A DNA stretch of 38,154 nt from Pseudomonadota bacterium (lineage in GTDB: Bacteria; Pseudomonadota; Gammaproteobacteria; Steroidobacterales; Steroidobacteraceae), in assembly GCA_021805275.1 (NCBI GenBank), contig JAJZFQ010000204.1, positions 1-38,154 of the forward strand, given 5' to 3'. Every line of letters starts with the position of its first letter. Positions within the stretch are counted from its first letter, which is position 1. Below, piece by piece: positions 18,847 through 26,722 of the stretch. The notes beneath the pieces are model-generated. The model was not told the origin of the DNA. It did no database searches and saw only the letters and a program-made list of their open reading frames with translations. The position numbers were made by a program, and so were the translations under genes.

Positions 18847-18876
18847 ACTGTAGCGCAGCGGACGCCGCGACGTCAA
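18847..18876 (-). promoter_or_regulatory. Promoter of TonB receptor 1
   Basis: Minus strand: -35 TTGACG (18876-18871), 18-base spacer, -10 TACAGT (18852-18847). The -35 and the following TCGC are identical in the promoter at 28084-28113, which also has an 18-base spacer. Confidence 0.65.
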
Positions 18877-18881
18877 ACCCG

Positions 18882-18900
18882 CCTATCGGTAACCGATAGG
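18882..18900. promoter_or_regulatory. Perfect 19-bp palindrome upstream of the IclR gene
   Basis: CCTATCGGT and ACCGATAGG are exact reverse complements around one A. The site lies 16 bases before the iclR-type start and 5 bases from the TonB receptor -35. It is probably the binding site of the IclR-type regulator itself, placed to act on both divergent promoters. It differs in sequence from the 27-bp element. Confidence 0.7.
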
Positions 18901-18904
18901 GTTA

Positions 18905-18910
18905 TATACT
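18905..18910 (+). promoter_or_regulatory. -10 box of a probable leaderless iclR transcript
   Basis: TATACT lies 6 bases before the ATG at 18917, so transcription would begin at or next to the start codon. There is no ribosome binding site. The -35 region is occupied by the palindrome at 18882-18900. Confidence 0.5.
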
Positions 18911-18916
18911 TTGCCG

Positions 18917-19774
18917 ATGGCCAGCAAGACGAAGCGCTCGCCGGAGGATCGACTCCCGGGCATGGCGCGCAGGGATTCGCGACCGGTCCTGGCGGCGACG
19001 CACGATCCACTGTTCAACGATTCAGCCCAGAAAGCCCTCGCGGTGCTCGAAGCCTTCGGCGGGGGTCGGCGGATCCTCAAGCTCGCCGAGACGGCCGAGC
19101 TCGCCGGCATCAGCCGGGCATCGGCACAGCGCTGCATCCATACCCTCGAGGTGCTCGGTTATCTGCGCCGCGACCGGCGCGGAACAGGCTGGGCGCTCAC
19201 ACCACGGGCACTCGGAATCGCCCATGCCTATCTGTCGGGGTACCGCCTGATCGAACAGGCGACGCGCCACCTCGTCGACCTGAACCGCGCGACGGGCGAG
19301 TCCGTGAGTCTCTCCGAGCCCGACGGCACCGACATGGTGTTCGTCGCCCGGTTCCCCAGCCACAAGCGCTTCCTGATCAACATGCCGGTCGGCGCGCGGC
19401 TGCCGATGTACTGCACCGCCTCGGGACGGGCGTATCTGTCCGCCCTGCCGACTGCCGAAGCCAGGGACCTGCTGCGCAGGTCCGTGCTGCGACCGTTGAC
19501 GGCGAACACGATCATCGATGCGGGGCGGATCGTCGAGTGCATCGAATCGGCGTGCCACCATGGCTACGCCTGTTCCGACCAGGAGTGCTTCCGCGGCGAC
19601 CTGACCGTCGCCGCGCCGGTCATCGGCGAGGGCGGCCACCCGATCGGGGCGATCAACGTCTCGGCGCCGAGCAGCCGCTGGACACTCGAGGAGATGCGCG
19701 CCAAGCTGGCGCCGCTGGTGGTCGAGACCGCGCGGGCGATATCGAGCGGCTCGGTGCCCCAGGCCCACGGTTAA
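18917..19774 (+). CDS. IclR-family transcriptional regulator
   Basis: A 285-residue regulator. The N-terminal winged helix (NDSAQKALAVLEAFGGG, AETAELAGISRASAQRCIHTLEVLGYL) is followed by the IclR effector-binding domain (ESVSLSEPDGTDMVFVARF, LPMYCTASGRAYLSALP, GYACSDQECFRGDLTVAAPV). Members often govern catabolism of aromatic or other carbon sources and sense a pathway metabolite. It is divergent from TonB receptor 1 and followed 25 bases later by a cytochrome c gene. It is the only regulator within the amine-oxidation region and is the best candidate to control it. ATG 18917 is used; TTG 18911 is in frame but overlaps the promoter. Confidence 0.92.
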   Translation: MASKTKRSPEDRLPGMARRDSRPVLAATHDPLFNDSAQKALAVLEAFGGGRRILKLAETAELAGISRASAQRCIHTLEVLGYLRRDRRGTGWALTPRALGIAHAYLSGYRLIEQATRHLVDLNRATGESVSLSEPDGTDMVFVARFPSHKRFLINMPVGARLPMYCTASGRAYLSALPTAEARDLLRRSVLRPLTANTIIDAGRIVECIESACHHGYACSDQECFRGDLTVAAPVIGEGGHPIGAINVSAPSSRWTLEEMRAKLAPLVVETARAISSGSVPQAHG

Positions 19775-19799
19775 TTCGCATCGCATCAGGAGCGCCGAC

Positions 19800-20303
19800 A
19801 TGCTCAATCGTGCTGGGGGATTTTCACGCGGTGTGACGCTTGCCGTCCTGCTGCTGGCCGGCTCCATCCCCTGGAGCCGCGCCGCGGCGCCGGCGGCACA
19901 CAGTGCCGTATTCGATACCAACTGCTCGATGTGCCACCAGCTCGGCGCCGTCGGGGTCGCCGGACAGTTTCCGCGGCTGGCGGGCCGGGCTGGCCGCATC
20001 GCCGCCACGCCGGCGGGGCGAAGCTACCTCGAGCACGTGGTGCTCTACGGAATGATGGGCACGATCACCGTGGACCACACGCAGATTGTCGGAGGCGTCA
20101 TGCCCTCGTTCTCCGCTTTGTCCAACGAGGACCTGGCCGCCGCGCTCAACTACGTTGCCAACCTGGATGCCGCCGGCAAACTGCACTGGGAAGGCCCGGT
20201 GGTCACGGCGGCGCAGATCGCCAAGGTCCGCGCCGGCAAGGTCTGGTCACCGATGCAAGTGCACCAGCTGCGCCAGACCGTGCTCGGCAAGAAGCGCTCC
20301 TAG
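19800..20303 (+). CDS. Periplasmic monoheme cytochrome c
   Basis: A 167-residue exported cytochrome with a signal peptide (TLAVLLLAGSIPWSRAAA) and one heme site, Cys42-Ser-Met-Cys45-His46 (NCSMCHQLG). A later GGVMPSFSALSNEDLAAALNYV segment is typical of class I cytochromes and supplies the likely methionine ligand. The ATG has AGGAG about 8 bases upstream. It lies 25 bases after the IclR gene, so the two are probably co-transcribed. It would carry electrons from the amine dehydrogenase or the Mo enzyme to a terminal oxidase; which of the two is not visible. Confidence 0.87.
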   Translation: MLNRAGGFSRGVTLAVLLLAGSIPWSRAAAPAAHSAVFDTNCSMCHQLGAVGVAGQFPRLAGRAGRIAATPAGRSYLEHVVLYGMMGTITVDHTQIVGGVMPSFSALSNEDLAAALNYVANLDAAGKLHWEGPVVTAAQIAKVRAGKVWSPMQVHQLRQTVLGKKRS

Positions 20304-20357
20304 CGCGGCTCCAGCCGGGCTCTGCTCAATCAGGTCTTCACGGATGGCAGCCGCGTG

Positions 20358-20372
20358 CCGGCGAAGCGCCGG
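20358..20372. terminator. Small hairpin between convergent cytochrome and Mo-subunit genes
   Basis: CCGGCG-AAG-CGCCGG, 6-bp stem, in the 149-base spacer between the two stops. A second short stem, GCGCT/AGCGC, follows. There is no T-tract. Nothing else is seen in the spacer. Confidence 0.4.
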
Positions 20373-20452
20373 ATGAGTCGGGCGCTCCAGCGCTTAACCC
20401 GCGCACGCCGCGGCCGGTCGCAGCGCGATCGGCGCCACGGTCCGCGTCATGA

Positions 20453-22756
20453 TCAGGCCAATTTCTCGCCAATGGGCAGACGACGGATGCGCCGGCCCGT
20501 TGCGGCGAAAACGGCATTGGCGAGCGCCGGGGCGATCGGGGGCAGGCCGGGCTCACCAACCCCGCCGAGCGGCACGTCGAAGCTCGACTCGAGCATGTGC
20601 ACGTGGATCTCGCGGGGCGCCTCCGGAAGGCGCAGCAGAGCGTAGTCGTCGAAGTTGGACTGCTGCACCCGCCCGCCCTTGAAGGTGATCGAGCCGTACT
20701 TGGCGAGCGTCAGCCCCATGATGCAGGCACCCTCCAGCTGGGCCCGGACCCGGTCGGGGTTGACCTGCGGGCCGCAGTCAAAGGCGATATCCACCCGCGG
20801 GACACTGATCCGGCCCGCCGCATCGACTTCGGCTTCGATCACGGCGGCCGCGTAGCTCATGAAACTATAGGTGGCCGCGAGCCCCAGGCCCCGCCCCTTC
20901 GGCAGCGTGCGGCCCCAGCCGGCCTCGCGGGTCGCCCGCTCGATCACCGCTCGCCACCGTCCGGTGTCGAGCGGATAGCGCGTGGGGGACTCGCCGTAAT
21001 TCCACTGATCCGACAGCGTGCGCGGATCCACCCGGCGCGACGGCCCCAGCAGCGCCAGCAGGTAATCGCGTGGATCGCGCCCGGCCGCGTGCGCGAGTTC
21101 ATCGATGAAACTCTGAATCGCGAAGCCGTGCGCGATGTTGTAGACGGAGCGGAACCAGCCGATGCGTGTGTAGGCCGGCACCTTGGGGATCTCCAGGCGG
21201 ATGTTCGGGATTTGGAACGGGACATTGATCATGCCCATGCCATACTCGCTGTCATCCTCGCCCTCGGCTCCGGCCACGAACGTGGCGTCCTCGGTCGGTG
21301 AGGCCGAACGATGCAGCCACGCCACCGGCAGCCCATCGGCTCCGAGACGCGCCTCCAATCGCTCCATCGCCACGGCCTGGTAGTAGTCATGGCGGATGTC
21401 GTCCTCCCGGGTCCACATGACCTTCACGGGCGTACCGCCCATGGCCTTGCTCAATACCGCCGCTTCGCCAGCGAAATCGCCCAGCGACTTGCGCCCAAAG
21501 GCCCCTCCGAGCAGCGTCACGTTCACCGTGACGTCCGATTCTTTCATACCGAGCAGACCGGTGATCAGGTCGCGCACGCCCTGCGGATCCTGAACCGGCG
21601 CCCACACCTCGCAATGACCATCCACGATGCGCGCCGTCGCTGCTGGAGGTTCCATGGATGCATGCGCGAGGAACGGCAGATAATACTCGGCCTCGAGTCG
21701 GGCGCCTGCGCCGCGCAACGCCGCGAGTGCATCGCCGTCGTTACGAACCACCGTGGCCGGATGGCGCACGGCCTGCTCCAGCACCGCCTGGAACTGCTGC
21801 GAATCAAATTTCGCGTTTGGCCCGTCGTCCCACTGGATGGTGAGCGCCTCGCGGCCCTTGATGGCCGCCCAGGTGTTGCGCGCGAGAACGGCGACGCCGC
21901 CGAGCGGATAGCTCTGCGGCGGCTGCGGGTGCGAGGCGATCTCCACCACCCGCACCACACCGGGCACGGCAAGCGCCGCCCGCGCGTCGTAGTGCACGAG
22001 CTTCCCGCCCAGTACCGCCGGTCGTGCCACGACGGCATACAACATGCCGTCGAGCCGCGTGTCGATCCCGTAGCGGGCCCGCCCCGAGACGATGTCGGCC
22101 CCGTCGATCGCCCGCGTGCTCAGCTTGCCGATGTAGCGGAATTGGCCCGGCTGCTTCAATCTCACCCGGTCCGGGGCGGGCACTGATTCGCGCATCGCCG
22201 CCTCGGCCACCTCCCCGTAAGTAAGCGACGGTCCGCCGCCACGGCGCGAGACCCGCTGGCGCTCGGCCTGGACCTCGCTCACGGGCACGCCCCAGTGGGC
22301 CGCCGCTGCACTCTCGAGCATCATGCGCGCCGCCGCACCCACCCGTCGCATGGGCTGGAAAAAGTGCCGCATGCTGCGCGAGCCGTCCGTATCCTGGTTG
22401 CCGTAGCGCGCCTGGTCGCCAGGCGCCTGCACGACGCGCACGCGCTCCCACTCGGCCTCGAGCTCGTCGGCCACGACGAGCGCCAGGCTGGTGCGGATAC
22501 CCTGGCCCATTTCCGGCCGCGCAACTGTGATAGTCACGCTGTCATCGGGATGAATGGCCACGAAGATCAGCGGATGCTCGACGGCGCCACCGGGCTCCGC
22601 ATCGACTCCGTACTTCGGCGACGCAACGCCGGCGCGCGCGATGCGGCCCGATTCGTGCAGACACAGGACGAGCCCGCCGACCGCCACCACGCCTTGCAGC
22701 ACCGCACGGCGCGTCAGCCCGGACGAACCCTGCCCCGCATCCTGCCGACCGCTCAT
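20453..22756 (-). CDS. Molybdenum hydroxylase large subunit (IorB-type, Tat-exported)
   Basis: A 767-residue molybdopterin-binding subunit of the xanthine dehydrogenase family, closest in layout to isoquinoline 1-oxidoreductase beta (IorB) and periplasmic aldehyde oxidases. The N-terminal twin-arginine signal ([18 protein letters not shown]) predicts export as a folded enzyme. Molybdopterin motifs include [32 protein letters not shown] and the C-terminal [10 protein letters not shown], whose Glu is the expected catalytic base. It overlaps its iron-sulfur partner by ATGA. As last gene of the amine dehydrogenase operon it most plausibly oxidises the aldehyde product to a carboxylate. Direct hydroxylation of an N-heterocycle is the alternative. 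Confidence 0.88.
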   Translation of the reverse strand: MSGRQDAGQGSSGLTRRAVLQGVVAVGGLVLCLHESGRIARAGVASPKYGVDAEPGGAVEHPLIFVAIHPDDSVTITVARPEMGQGIRTSLALVVADELEAEWERVRVVQAPGDQARYGNQDTDGSRSMRHFFQPMRRVGAAARMMLESAAAAHWGVPVSEVQAERQRVSRRGGGPSLTYGEVAEAAMRESVPAPDRVRLKQPGQFRYIGKLSTRAIDGADIVSGRARYGIDTRLDGMLYAVVARPAVLGGKLVHYDARAALAVPGVVRVVEIASHPQPPQSYPLGGVAVLARNTWAAIKGREALTIQWDDGPNAKFDSQQFQAVLEQAVRHPATVVRNDGDALAALRGAGARLEAEYYLPFLAHASMEPPAATARIVDGHCEVWAPVQDPQGVRDLITGLLGMKESDVTVNVTLLGGAFGRKSLGDFAGEAAVLSKAMGGTPVKVMWTREDDIRHDYYQAVAMERLEARLGADGLPVAWLHRSASPTEDATFVAGAEGEDDSEYGMGMINVPFQIPNIRLEIPKVPAYTRIGWFRSVYNIAHGFAIQSFIDELAHAAGRDPRDYLLALLGPSRRVDPRTLSDQWNYGESPTRYPLDTGRWRAVIERATREAGWGRTLPKGRGLGLAATYSFMSYAAAVIEAEVDAAGRISVPRVDIAFDCGPQVNPDRVRAQLEGACIMGLTLAKYGSITFKGGRVQQSNFDDYALLRLPEAPREIHVHMLESSFDVPLGGVGEPGLPPIAPALANAVFAATGRRIRRLPIGEKLA

Positions 22757-23223
22757 GGAACCTCCCGAAGATGTTGCGCGGCGCGGTGAATGGCCGCGCG
22801 AATGCGCGGATACGTCCCGCAGCGGCAGATGTTGCCCGTCATCGCGTCATCGATCTGATCGTCGCTCGGCTGCGGCGTCTGGTGTAGCAGCGCGACGGCA
22901 CTCATGATCTGGCCGGCCTGGCAGTACCCGCACTGCGGCACGCCGAGAGCCAACCAGGCATCCTGCACCGCACGTCCGACCCGATCTGCGGAAATATTCT
23001 CGACGGTGGTGATGGGGCGGGTCTGAACCGCGGAGAGCGGCGTGACGCATGCGCGCACGGGCTGGCCGTCGACATGTACGACGCACGCGCCGCACAATCC
23101 CATGCCGCAGCCGAACTTGGCGCCGGTGAGTCCGAGCTCATCGCGCAACACCCACAGCAGCGGCGTATCGGCTTGCGCCTCCACCACGACGGAGCGTCCG
23201 TTGATGCGCAGCGTGAGCGGCAT
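22753..23223 (-). CDS. [2Fe-2S] small subunit of the molybdenum hydroxylase (IorA-type)
   Basis: A 156-residue electron-transfer subunit with two [2Fe-2S] sites. The plant-ferredoxin-like N-terminal cluster uses Cys39, Cys44, Cys47 and Cys59 ([17 protein letters not shown]). The helical C-terminal cluster uses Cys98, Cys101, Cys133 and Cys135 ([21 protein letters not shown]). It has no signal of its own, so it is expected to ride out with the Tat-targeted large subunit. The ATG has GGAGG 4 bases upstream. There is no FAD subunit, as in IorAB-type enzymes that pass electrons to cytochrome c. Confidence 0.93.
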   Translation of the reverse strand: MPLTLRINGRSVVVEAQADTPLLWVLRDELGLTGAKFGCGMGLCGACVVHVDGQPVRACVTPLSAVQTRPITTVENISADRVGRAVQDAWLALGVPQCGYCQAGQIMSAVALLHQTPQPSDDQIDDAMTGNICRCGTYPRIRAAIHRAAQHLREVP

Positions 23224-23234
23224 GAGTCCTCCTA

Positions 23235-23879
23235 TCAGCTCTTGGGTGATGGCGGCAATTTTACTCCCGGGCTGACGTAAGCGCTGCCACCACCATACAC
23301 GCTGAGCGCGGCAGGTGCGCCGCAGTGGGCCTGCAGTTGCGCCACGACTTGGTTACGGTACGCCGTCAGCCCCGTCTGCGTCAGCGGTTCACGGCGCAGC
23401 CGCGCCACTTCGGCCACCGTGTACGGCCGACCCTCAGGGCCGCCGCTCACCGGAGCACCGAGATCGAACACGATCCAGTTCATCACTGACGTCAGCATCC
23501 GGTCCGACAGCGTGCTCAGGGCCACGTCCGGCAGCCGCACGATGAACTGCCGCCCCCGGCGCGTACACAGAAAGCTCCCGGTCAGGTGCCTCAGGGTTGG
23601 CACATCCCGGGGCGCCGAGACCCCCTCGACGCCGTGGCAGCCTCCGCAGGAGGTGAGATAGGCCACCTGCGGCGCCGGCAGCCGGCTCACATCGTGTTCG
23701 CGTACGCCGGCTCCCGCCGGATCGGATCGGCCCCCGTAGATCGCGGTCGACGGCGCCGTCGCGCCTCTAGGGGCTGCCTGTGCGGCGGCCGCTATCGCCG
23801 CGGCGCAGGCCACGAGCACGGACAGCGCGCATGTTCTCGCCCATGCGCGGCCCGCTGCTCGCCCTGCCGCCGGGTTCAT
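23235..23879 (-). CDS. Exported monoheme cytochrome c, coupled to mauA
   Basis: A 214-residue protein with signal peptide ([19 protein letters not shown]) and one heme motif, Cys78-Gly-Gly-Cys81-His82 ([10 protein letters not shown]). The second half ([21 protein letters not shown]) is helical. It contains only one CXXCH, so it is not the diheme MauG. Its start overlaps the mauA stop (ATGA) and it ends 11 bases before the [2Fe-2S] subunit. Placement between the amine dehydrogenase and the Mo enzyme suggests it accepts electrons from one or both. The Alcaligenes faecalis aau cluster likewise has a monoheme cytochrome gene behind its light-chain gene. Confidence 0.85.
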   Translation of the reverse strand: MNPAAGRAAGRAWARTCALSVLVACAAAIAAAAQAAPRGATAPSTAIYGGRSDPAGAGVREHDVSRLPAPQVAYLTSCGGCHGVEGVSAPRDVPTLRHLTGSFLCTRRGRQFIVRLPDVALSTLSDRMLTSVMNWIVFDLGAPVSGGPEGRPYTVAEVARLRREPLTQTGLTAYRNQVVAQLQAHCGAPAALSVYGGGSAYVSPGVKLPPSPKS

Positions 23880-24409
23880 TCCGCCAGCCCCACCAACACC
23901 GCCATGGAGCAGTGGTATTCGAAACTATTGGTTCCGAAGCACCAGATGATGTGGTTGTTCGCCTGCGGCCGATAGATGGGCATTGCATGGTCGGTGTTGA
24001 GGCAACTGCACTTGTTGCACTCATTCGCGCCGCAGCAATCCCGGTAGGCGATCAGGTATGCGCGCTGATCGTCCGGATTGATGCAGCTGCCGATCCAGGA
24101 GGTCGGCGAAGGTTGCGAACCGGGCGGGCACGAATGGACGCTGCCGCCGCAACAGGAGCACAGGTTGCCGTCGATGCCGCAGTAGCGCCAGTAATTGCAC
24201 GCCGTGTCGTCATGCGTCTGGGCGTGATGGCTGAAGTCGGTTCCGTGAGGAGCGTCTGTCGCGCGGGCGCGCTGCACCGGCAGCAGCGGGAAGACCGGCG
24301 CGGCAACCAGCACGCCGCCGAGCCGCGCCAGAATGCTGCGCCGGGACAGCCCGCCGGCCAGGCGACGCGTCAGCCGCTCTCCCCAGGTGTCGAGATCGGA
24401 TCGTTGCAT
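23876..24409 (-). CDS. mauA: TTQ amine dehydrogenase light (catalytic) subunit
   Basis: The 177-residue light chain of a methylamine/aromatic amine dehydrogenase, which oxidises primary amines to aldehyde plus ammonia in the periplasm. A long twin-arginine leader (LSRRSILARLGG, Arg23-Arg24) is followed by the Cys-rich body. The two Trp that form the tryptophan tryptophylquinone are present: Trp105 (SPTSWIGSC) and Trp156 (HIIWCFG). The acidic residues are Asp80 (GIDGNLC) and Asp124 (AYRDCCG). Fourteen Cys fit the family's disulfide-rich fold. Ser168 replaces the usual Thr after the HC motif. ATG 24409 has AGGAG 6 bases upstream and lies 1 base after the mauB stop. Confidence 0.95.
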   Translation of the reverse strand: MQRSDLDTWGERLTRRLAGGLSRRSILARLGGVLVAAPVFPLLPVQRARATDAPHGTDFSHHAQTHDDTACNYWRYCGIDGNLCSCCGGSVHSCPPGSQPSPTSWIGSCINPDDQRAYLIAYRDCCGANECNKCSCLNTDHAMPIYRPQANNHIIWCFGTNSFEYHCSMAVLVGLAE

Positions 24410-24410
24410 G

Positions 24411-25613
24411 TCACTCTCCTCCCACTCTGACCAGGCCCGGCGTGACGATCTGCGTCGCGCGCTGCACGGCCCCCGTCTCGGCATTCATCACCCACAGCCA
24501 CGCGTGCGACAGCGCAAACAGCAGCGGATGCGCGTCGGGGGTGACCGCCACCAGATAAGCCGACTCCGGCACCGCCCATCGGTGCAGGAGCCGGTGGGTG
24601 CGCGTGTCGAGCACCCAGATCTCGCTACCGGGCTTCTCGAAGCTCCACGGCGGTCCCTCGTGCATCAACACGAATAGGCGATGACGGGAGCGCTCGTACG
24701 CGAAGGGAACCTGTCCGCCCGGCCGCCAGGTGATCTGGCCGGTGTGCGAGGTGGCGGGCGACATGCCGGCGGCCTCCTCGATCGACCACGGCTTCTCGAA
24801 GGTCGGTGTATCGGCGAGGTGCACCGGATGGACCCATCCGTCGTAGGTAATGAACAGTGCCAGCCCGCTGTGCTCGTCGCTGAGGCTTTCGTCCATGACC
24901 GGATCGTGCATCACGTCGAAGAACTTCTTACTCCGCTGCACCGTGTATTGGCCGTTCGCCTTCACGTCCGCGGTCGCGAGCGAACCGTCTGCGCACAGTG
25001 AAGCGAATCCCCGCGGACCGAACGGGAATACGAGGCCACAGCCGGGGACTTCCACCGAGGTCATGACCTTGCGCGTCTTCAGGTCGATCACGCTCACTGC
25101 CGGAGCCGGTTGAAAGCTGTAGACGTACGCGTAGTGCCCGTCGGGACTCAAGGCGAGGGTGTGTGTCTTTGGGTCGGAGATGAGCAGCTGCGGCAGATCG
25201 ATTTCCCCTTCGTTGCTCAGCGTCGGACCACCGTAGATCGACAGCACGTCCTCGCGCTTGCCGCGGTTGCCCAGCGTCCAGTAGGTTTCTGAGATGTAGA
25301 GCGTATGGTGACCCGGCCCCCACAGAAAATTCGCATACTGCGAGGAGTACACGCTCGCCACGAGCTTTGCCGTATCCCCGTCGATGATGCGGATACCGCC
25401 GCCGTCGATACCGTCCATCGCGCTGTAGCTGATGTCGTGCGATGTCAGGCCGGCGAACGGGGTGACGCCTGCCGTCTCGCTCTGCAGTACCGGCGGGGCG
25501 TTCGCGGAGGGCTTCTGTCCGGCGCCCCAGGCCGGCATGCCCAACCCTATGCCGATGAGCAGCGAGAGCGCAGCGCCGGCTGCCTTGCTCGCTGGGTGTG
25601 CGATTCGCTTCAT
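24411..25613 (-). CDS. mauB: TTQ amine dehydrogenase heavy (beta-propeller) subunit
   Basis: The 400-residue heavy chain of the alpha2beta2 amine dehydrogenase. Signal peptide (AAGAALSLLIGIGLGMPAWGA), then a seven-bladed propeller (LALSPDGHYAYVYSF, SVIDLKTRKV, PGCGLVFPFGPRGFASLCADG, HSGLALFITYDGWVHPVHL, IWVLDTRTHRLLHRW). It forms the substrate channel and docks the electron acceptor. ATG 25613 follows a strong AGGGGG site that lies inside the last codons of the small ORF just upstream. The stop is separated from the mauA ATG by one base (TGACATG). Methylamine versus a larger or aromatic amine cannot be decided from this chain alone. Confidence 0.93.
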   Translation of the reverse strand: MKRIAHPASKAAGAALSLLIGIGLGMPAWGAGQKPSANAPPVLQSETAGVTPFAGLTSHDISYSAMDGIDGGGIRIIDGDTAKLVASVYSSQYANFLWGPGHHTLYISETYWTLGNRGKREDVLSIYGGPTLSNEGEIDLPQLLISDPKTHTLALSPDGHYAYVYSFQPAPAVSVIDLKTRKVMTSVEVPGCGLVFPFGPRGFASLCADGSLATADVKANGQYTVQRSKKFFDVMHDPVMDESLSDEHSGLALFITYDGWVHPVHLADTPTFEKPWSIEEAAGMSPATSHTGQITWRPGGQVPFAYERSRHRLFVLMHEGPPWSFEKPGSEIWVLDTRTHRLLHRWAVPESAYLVAVTPDAHPLLFALSHAWLWVMNAETGAVQRATQIVTPGLVRVGGE

Positions 25614-25614
25614 G

Positions 25615-25782
25615 TTACGCCCCCTGGATATTATGGGACACAAAAGGATACGCCAGCTTCTCCACCGCCTGCTCCACCGCCCAGTGCGCCGTGAGGAACA
25701 CGGCGTTGGAACCGCCAACGGGCGAACCGGAAGCTTGCTCGGCGTTTTTGTTCACGAGATCTCCACGGCCCCGGCCCGGCAT
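25615..25782 (-). CDS. Small ORF coupled to mauB (46 or 55 residues)
   Basis: Not recognised. It runs from ATG 25782 (55 residues), or more likely from GTG 25755 (46 residues), which has GGAG 5 bases upstream. The stop TAA is one base before the mauB ATG (TAACATG), the same junction as mauB-mauA (TGACATG), and the mauB ribosome binding site lies inside its last codons. The sequence includes NAVFLTAHWAVEQAVEKLAY, a plausible amphipathic helix, with no signal peptide or Cys. About three quarters of the codons end in G or C, lower than the flanking genes but still codon-like. It fills what would otherwise be a 206-base hole in a tightly packed operon. Confidence 0.5.
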   Translation of the reverse strand: MPGRGRGDLVNKNAEQASGSPVGGSNAVFLTAHWAVEQAVEKLAYPFVSHNIQGA

Positions 25783-25819
25783 GTCTGCCGGCAGACGAAA
25801 GGCACGCGCTCCCTTGCGC

Positions 25820-26722
25820 TCAACTGCTTTCCTTCACTGTACTGCCCGCGACTCGCTCGGCAGCAGCCTCTACCTGTGCGGAGCGCAGCATGGCGAGCGC
25901 GGCGTAGGTAACTACCGCGGCAACCAGCCAGCGAAGCAGGTGCGACGGCAATCGCTTCACGGCCAATGCGGCGATCACCGCACCGACCACACCGGCAGTG
26001 GCGATTCCGACGGCGGGGCCCCAGGCGAAGCGGCCACTGCGCAGGAAGCGCACGCCCGCGGCCGGAAGCATCATCGCGCCCGAACCCATCATGATTGGAA
26101 ATGCGGCCCGCACGTTGAAGCCGAGCAGCGCCAATACGACCATGGTCGGGGCATACCAGCCGATGCCGATCGTCGAGAGTGCTCCGAGGGCAAAATTGCT
26201 GGCGACCGCCACGACGAAGCGCCAGCCACTCAGCGACAGCGCCGTACCGCCGACCGGGAAAGCCCCGAGATTGCCGATGACGAAGAACAGCGCCGCGGTC
26301 AACAGGGCGGCCCCCATGAACAGCTGGATCGAGCGGCGCCGCATGCGGCTGACGATGCCCGCACCAAGCCACGCGCCAGCCGTGGCGCTTGCGACCATCA
26401 CGAGCAGCAGTTTCGGATCGACGGCGATGAGGGTGACGAAGATGATCGTCTCGGCGATGCCCACCGAGACGCTGCCGACGGTGAGGGTCCCCGGAATGAG
26501 CTCATCGCGCGGCCGACCGCGAAACTTGTACAGCGCCGTGGTGGTGGCGTACGAGCCGATGCCGAGGGCATCCCCGAAGTTCGTGAGAAACCCGATGCCG
26601 AGATCCGACCAGGTGGGCCGCTCACGCAGCTCGCGACGGCGGGCAATCACCGCCCACTGGGCGAAAAATCCGGTGCTCAGGACCCCGATCACCGCGAGCA
26701 GCACGATCTCAGCGGCGCTCAT
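25820..26722 (-). CDS. TauE/SafE-family (TSUP) membrane permease
   Basis: A 300-residue inner-membrane protein with about eight hydrophobic segments (AEIVLLAVIGVLSTGFFAQW, IIFVTLIAVDPKLLLVMVAS, MVVLALLGFNVRAAFPIMMG and others) and the TSUP-type duplicated layout (GFLTNFGDALGIGSYATTT and LGALSTIGIGWYAPTM). TauE/SafE proteins move sulfite, sulfonates or organic anions, usually outward. Its start overlaps the stop of the FAD oxidoreductase (ATGA, 26719-26722), so the two are coupled. A likely role is export of an acidic pathway product, or anion uptake. Confidence 0.85.
   Translation of the reverse strand: MSAAEIVLLAVIGVLSTGFFAQWAVIARRRELRERPTWSDLGIGFLTNFGDALGIGSYATTTALYKFRGRPRDELIPGTLTVGSVSVGIAETIIFVTLIAVDPKLLLVMVASATAGAWLGAGIVSRMRRRSIQLFMGAALLTAALFFVIGNLGAFPVGGTALSLSGWRFVVAVASNFALGALSTIGIGWYAPTMVVLALLGFNVRAAFPIMMGSGAMMLPAAGVRFLRSGRFAWGPAVGIATAGVVGAVIAALAVKRLPSHLLRWLVAAVVTYAALAMLRSAQVEAAAERVAGSTVKESS

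Noticed and set aside
23235..23879. Considered as a MauG-type diheme enzyme
   Set aside because: Only one CXXCH motif and 214 residues; MauG has two hemes and is larger.
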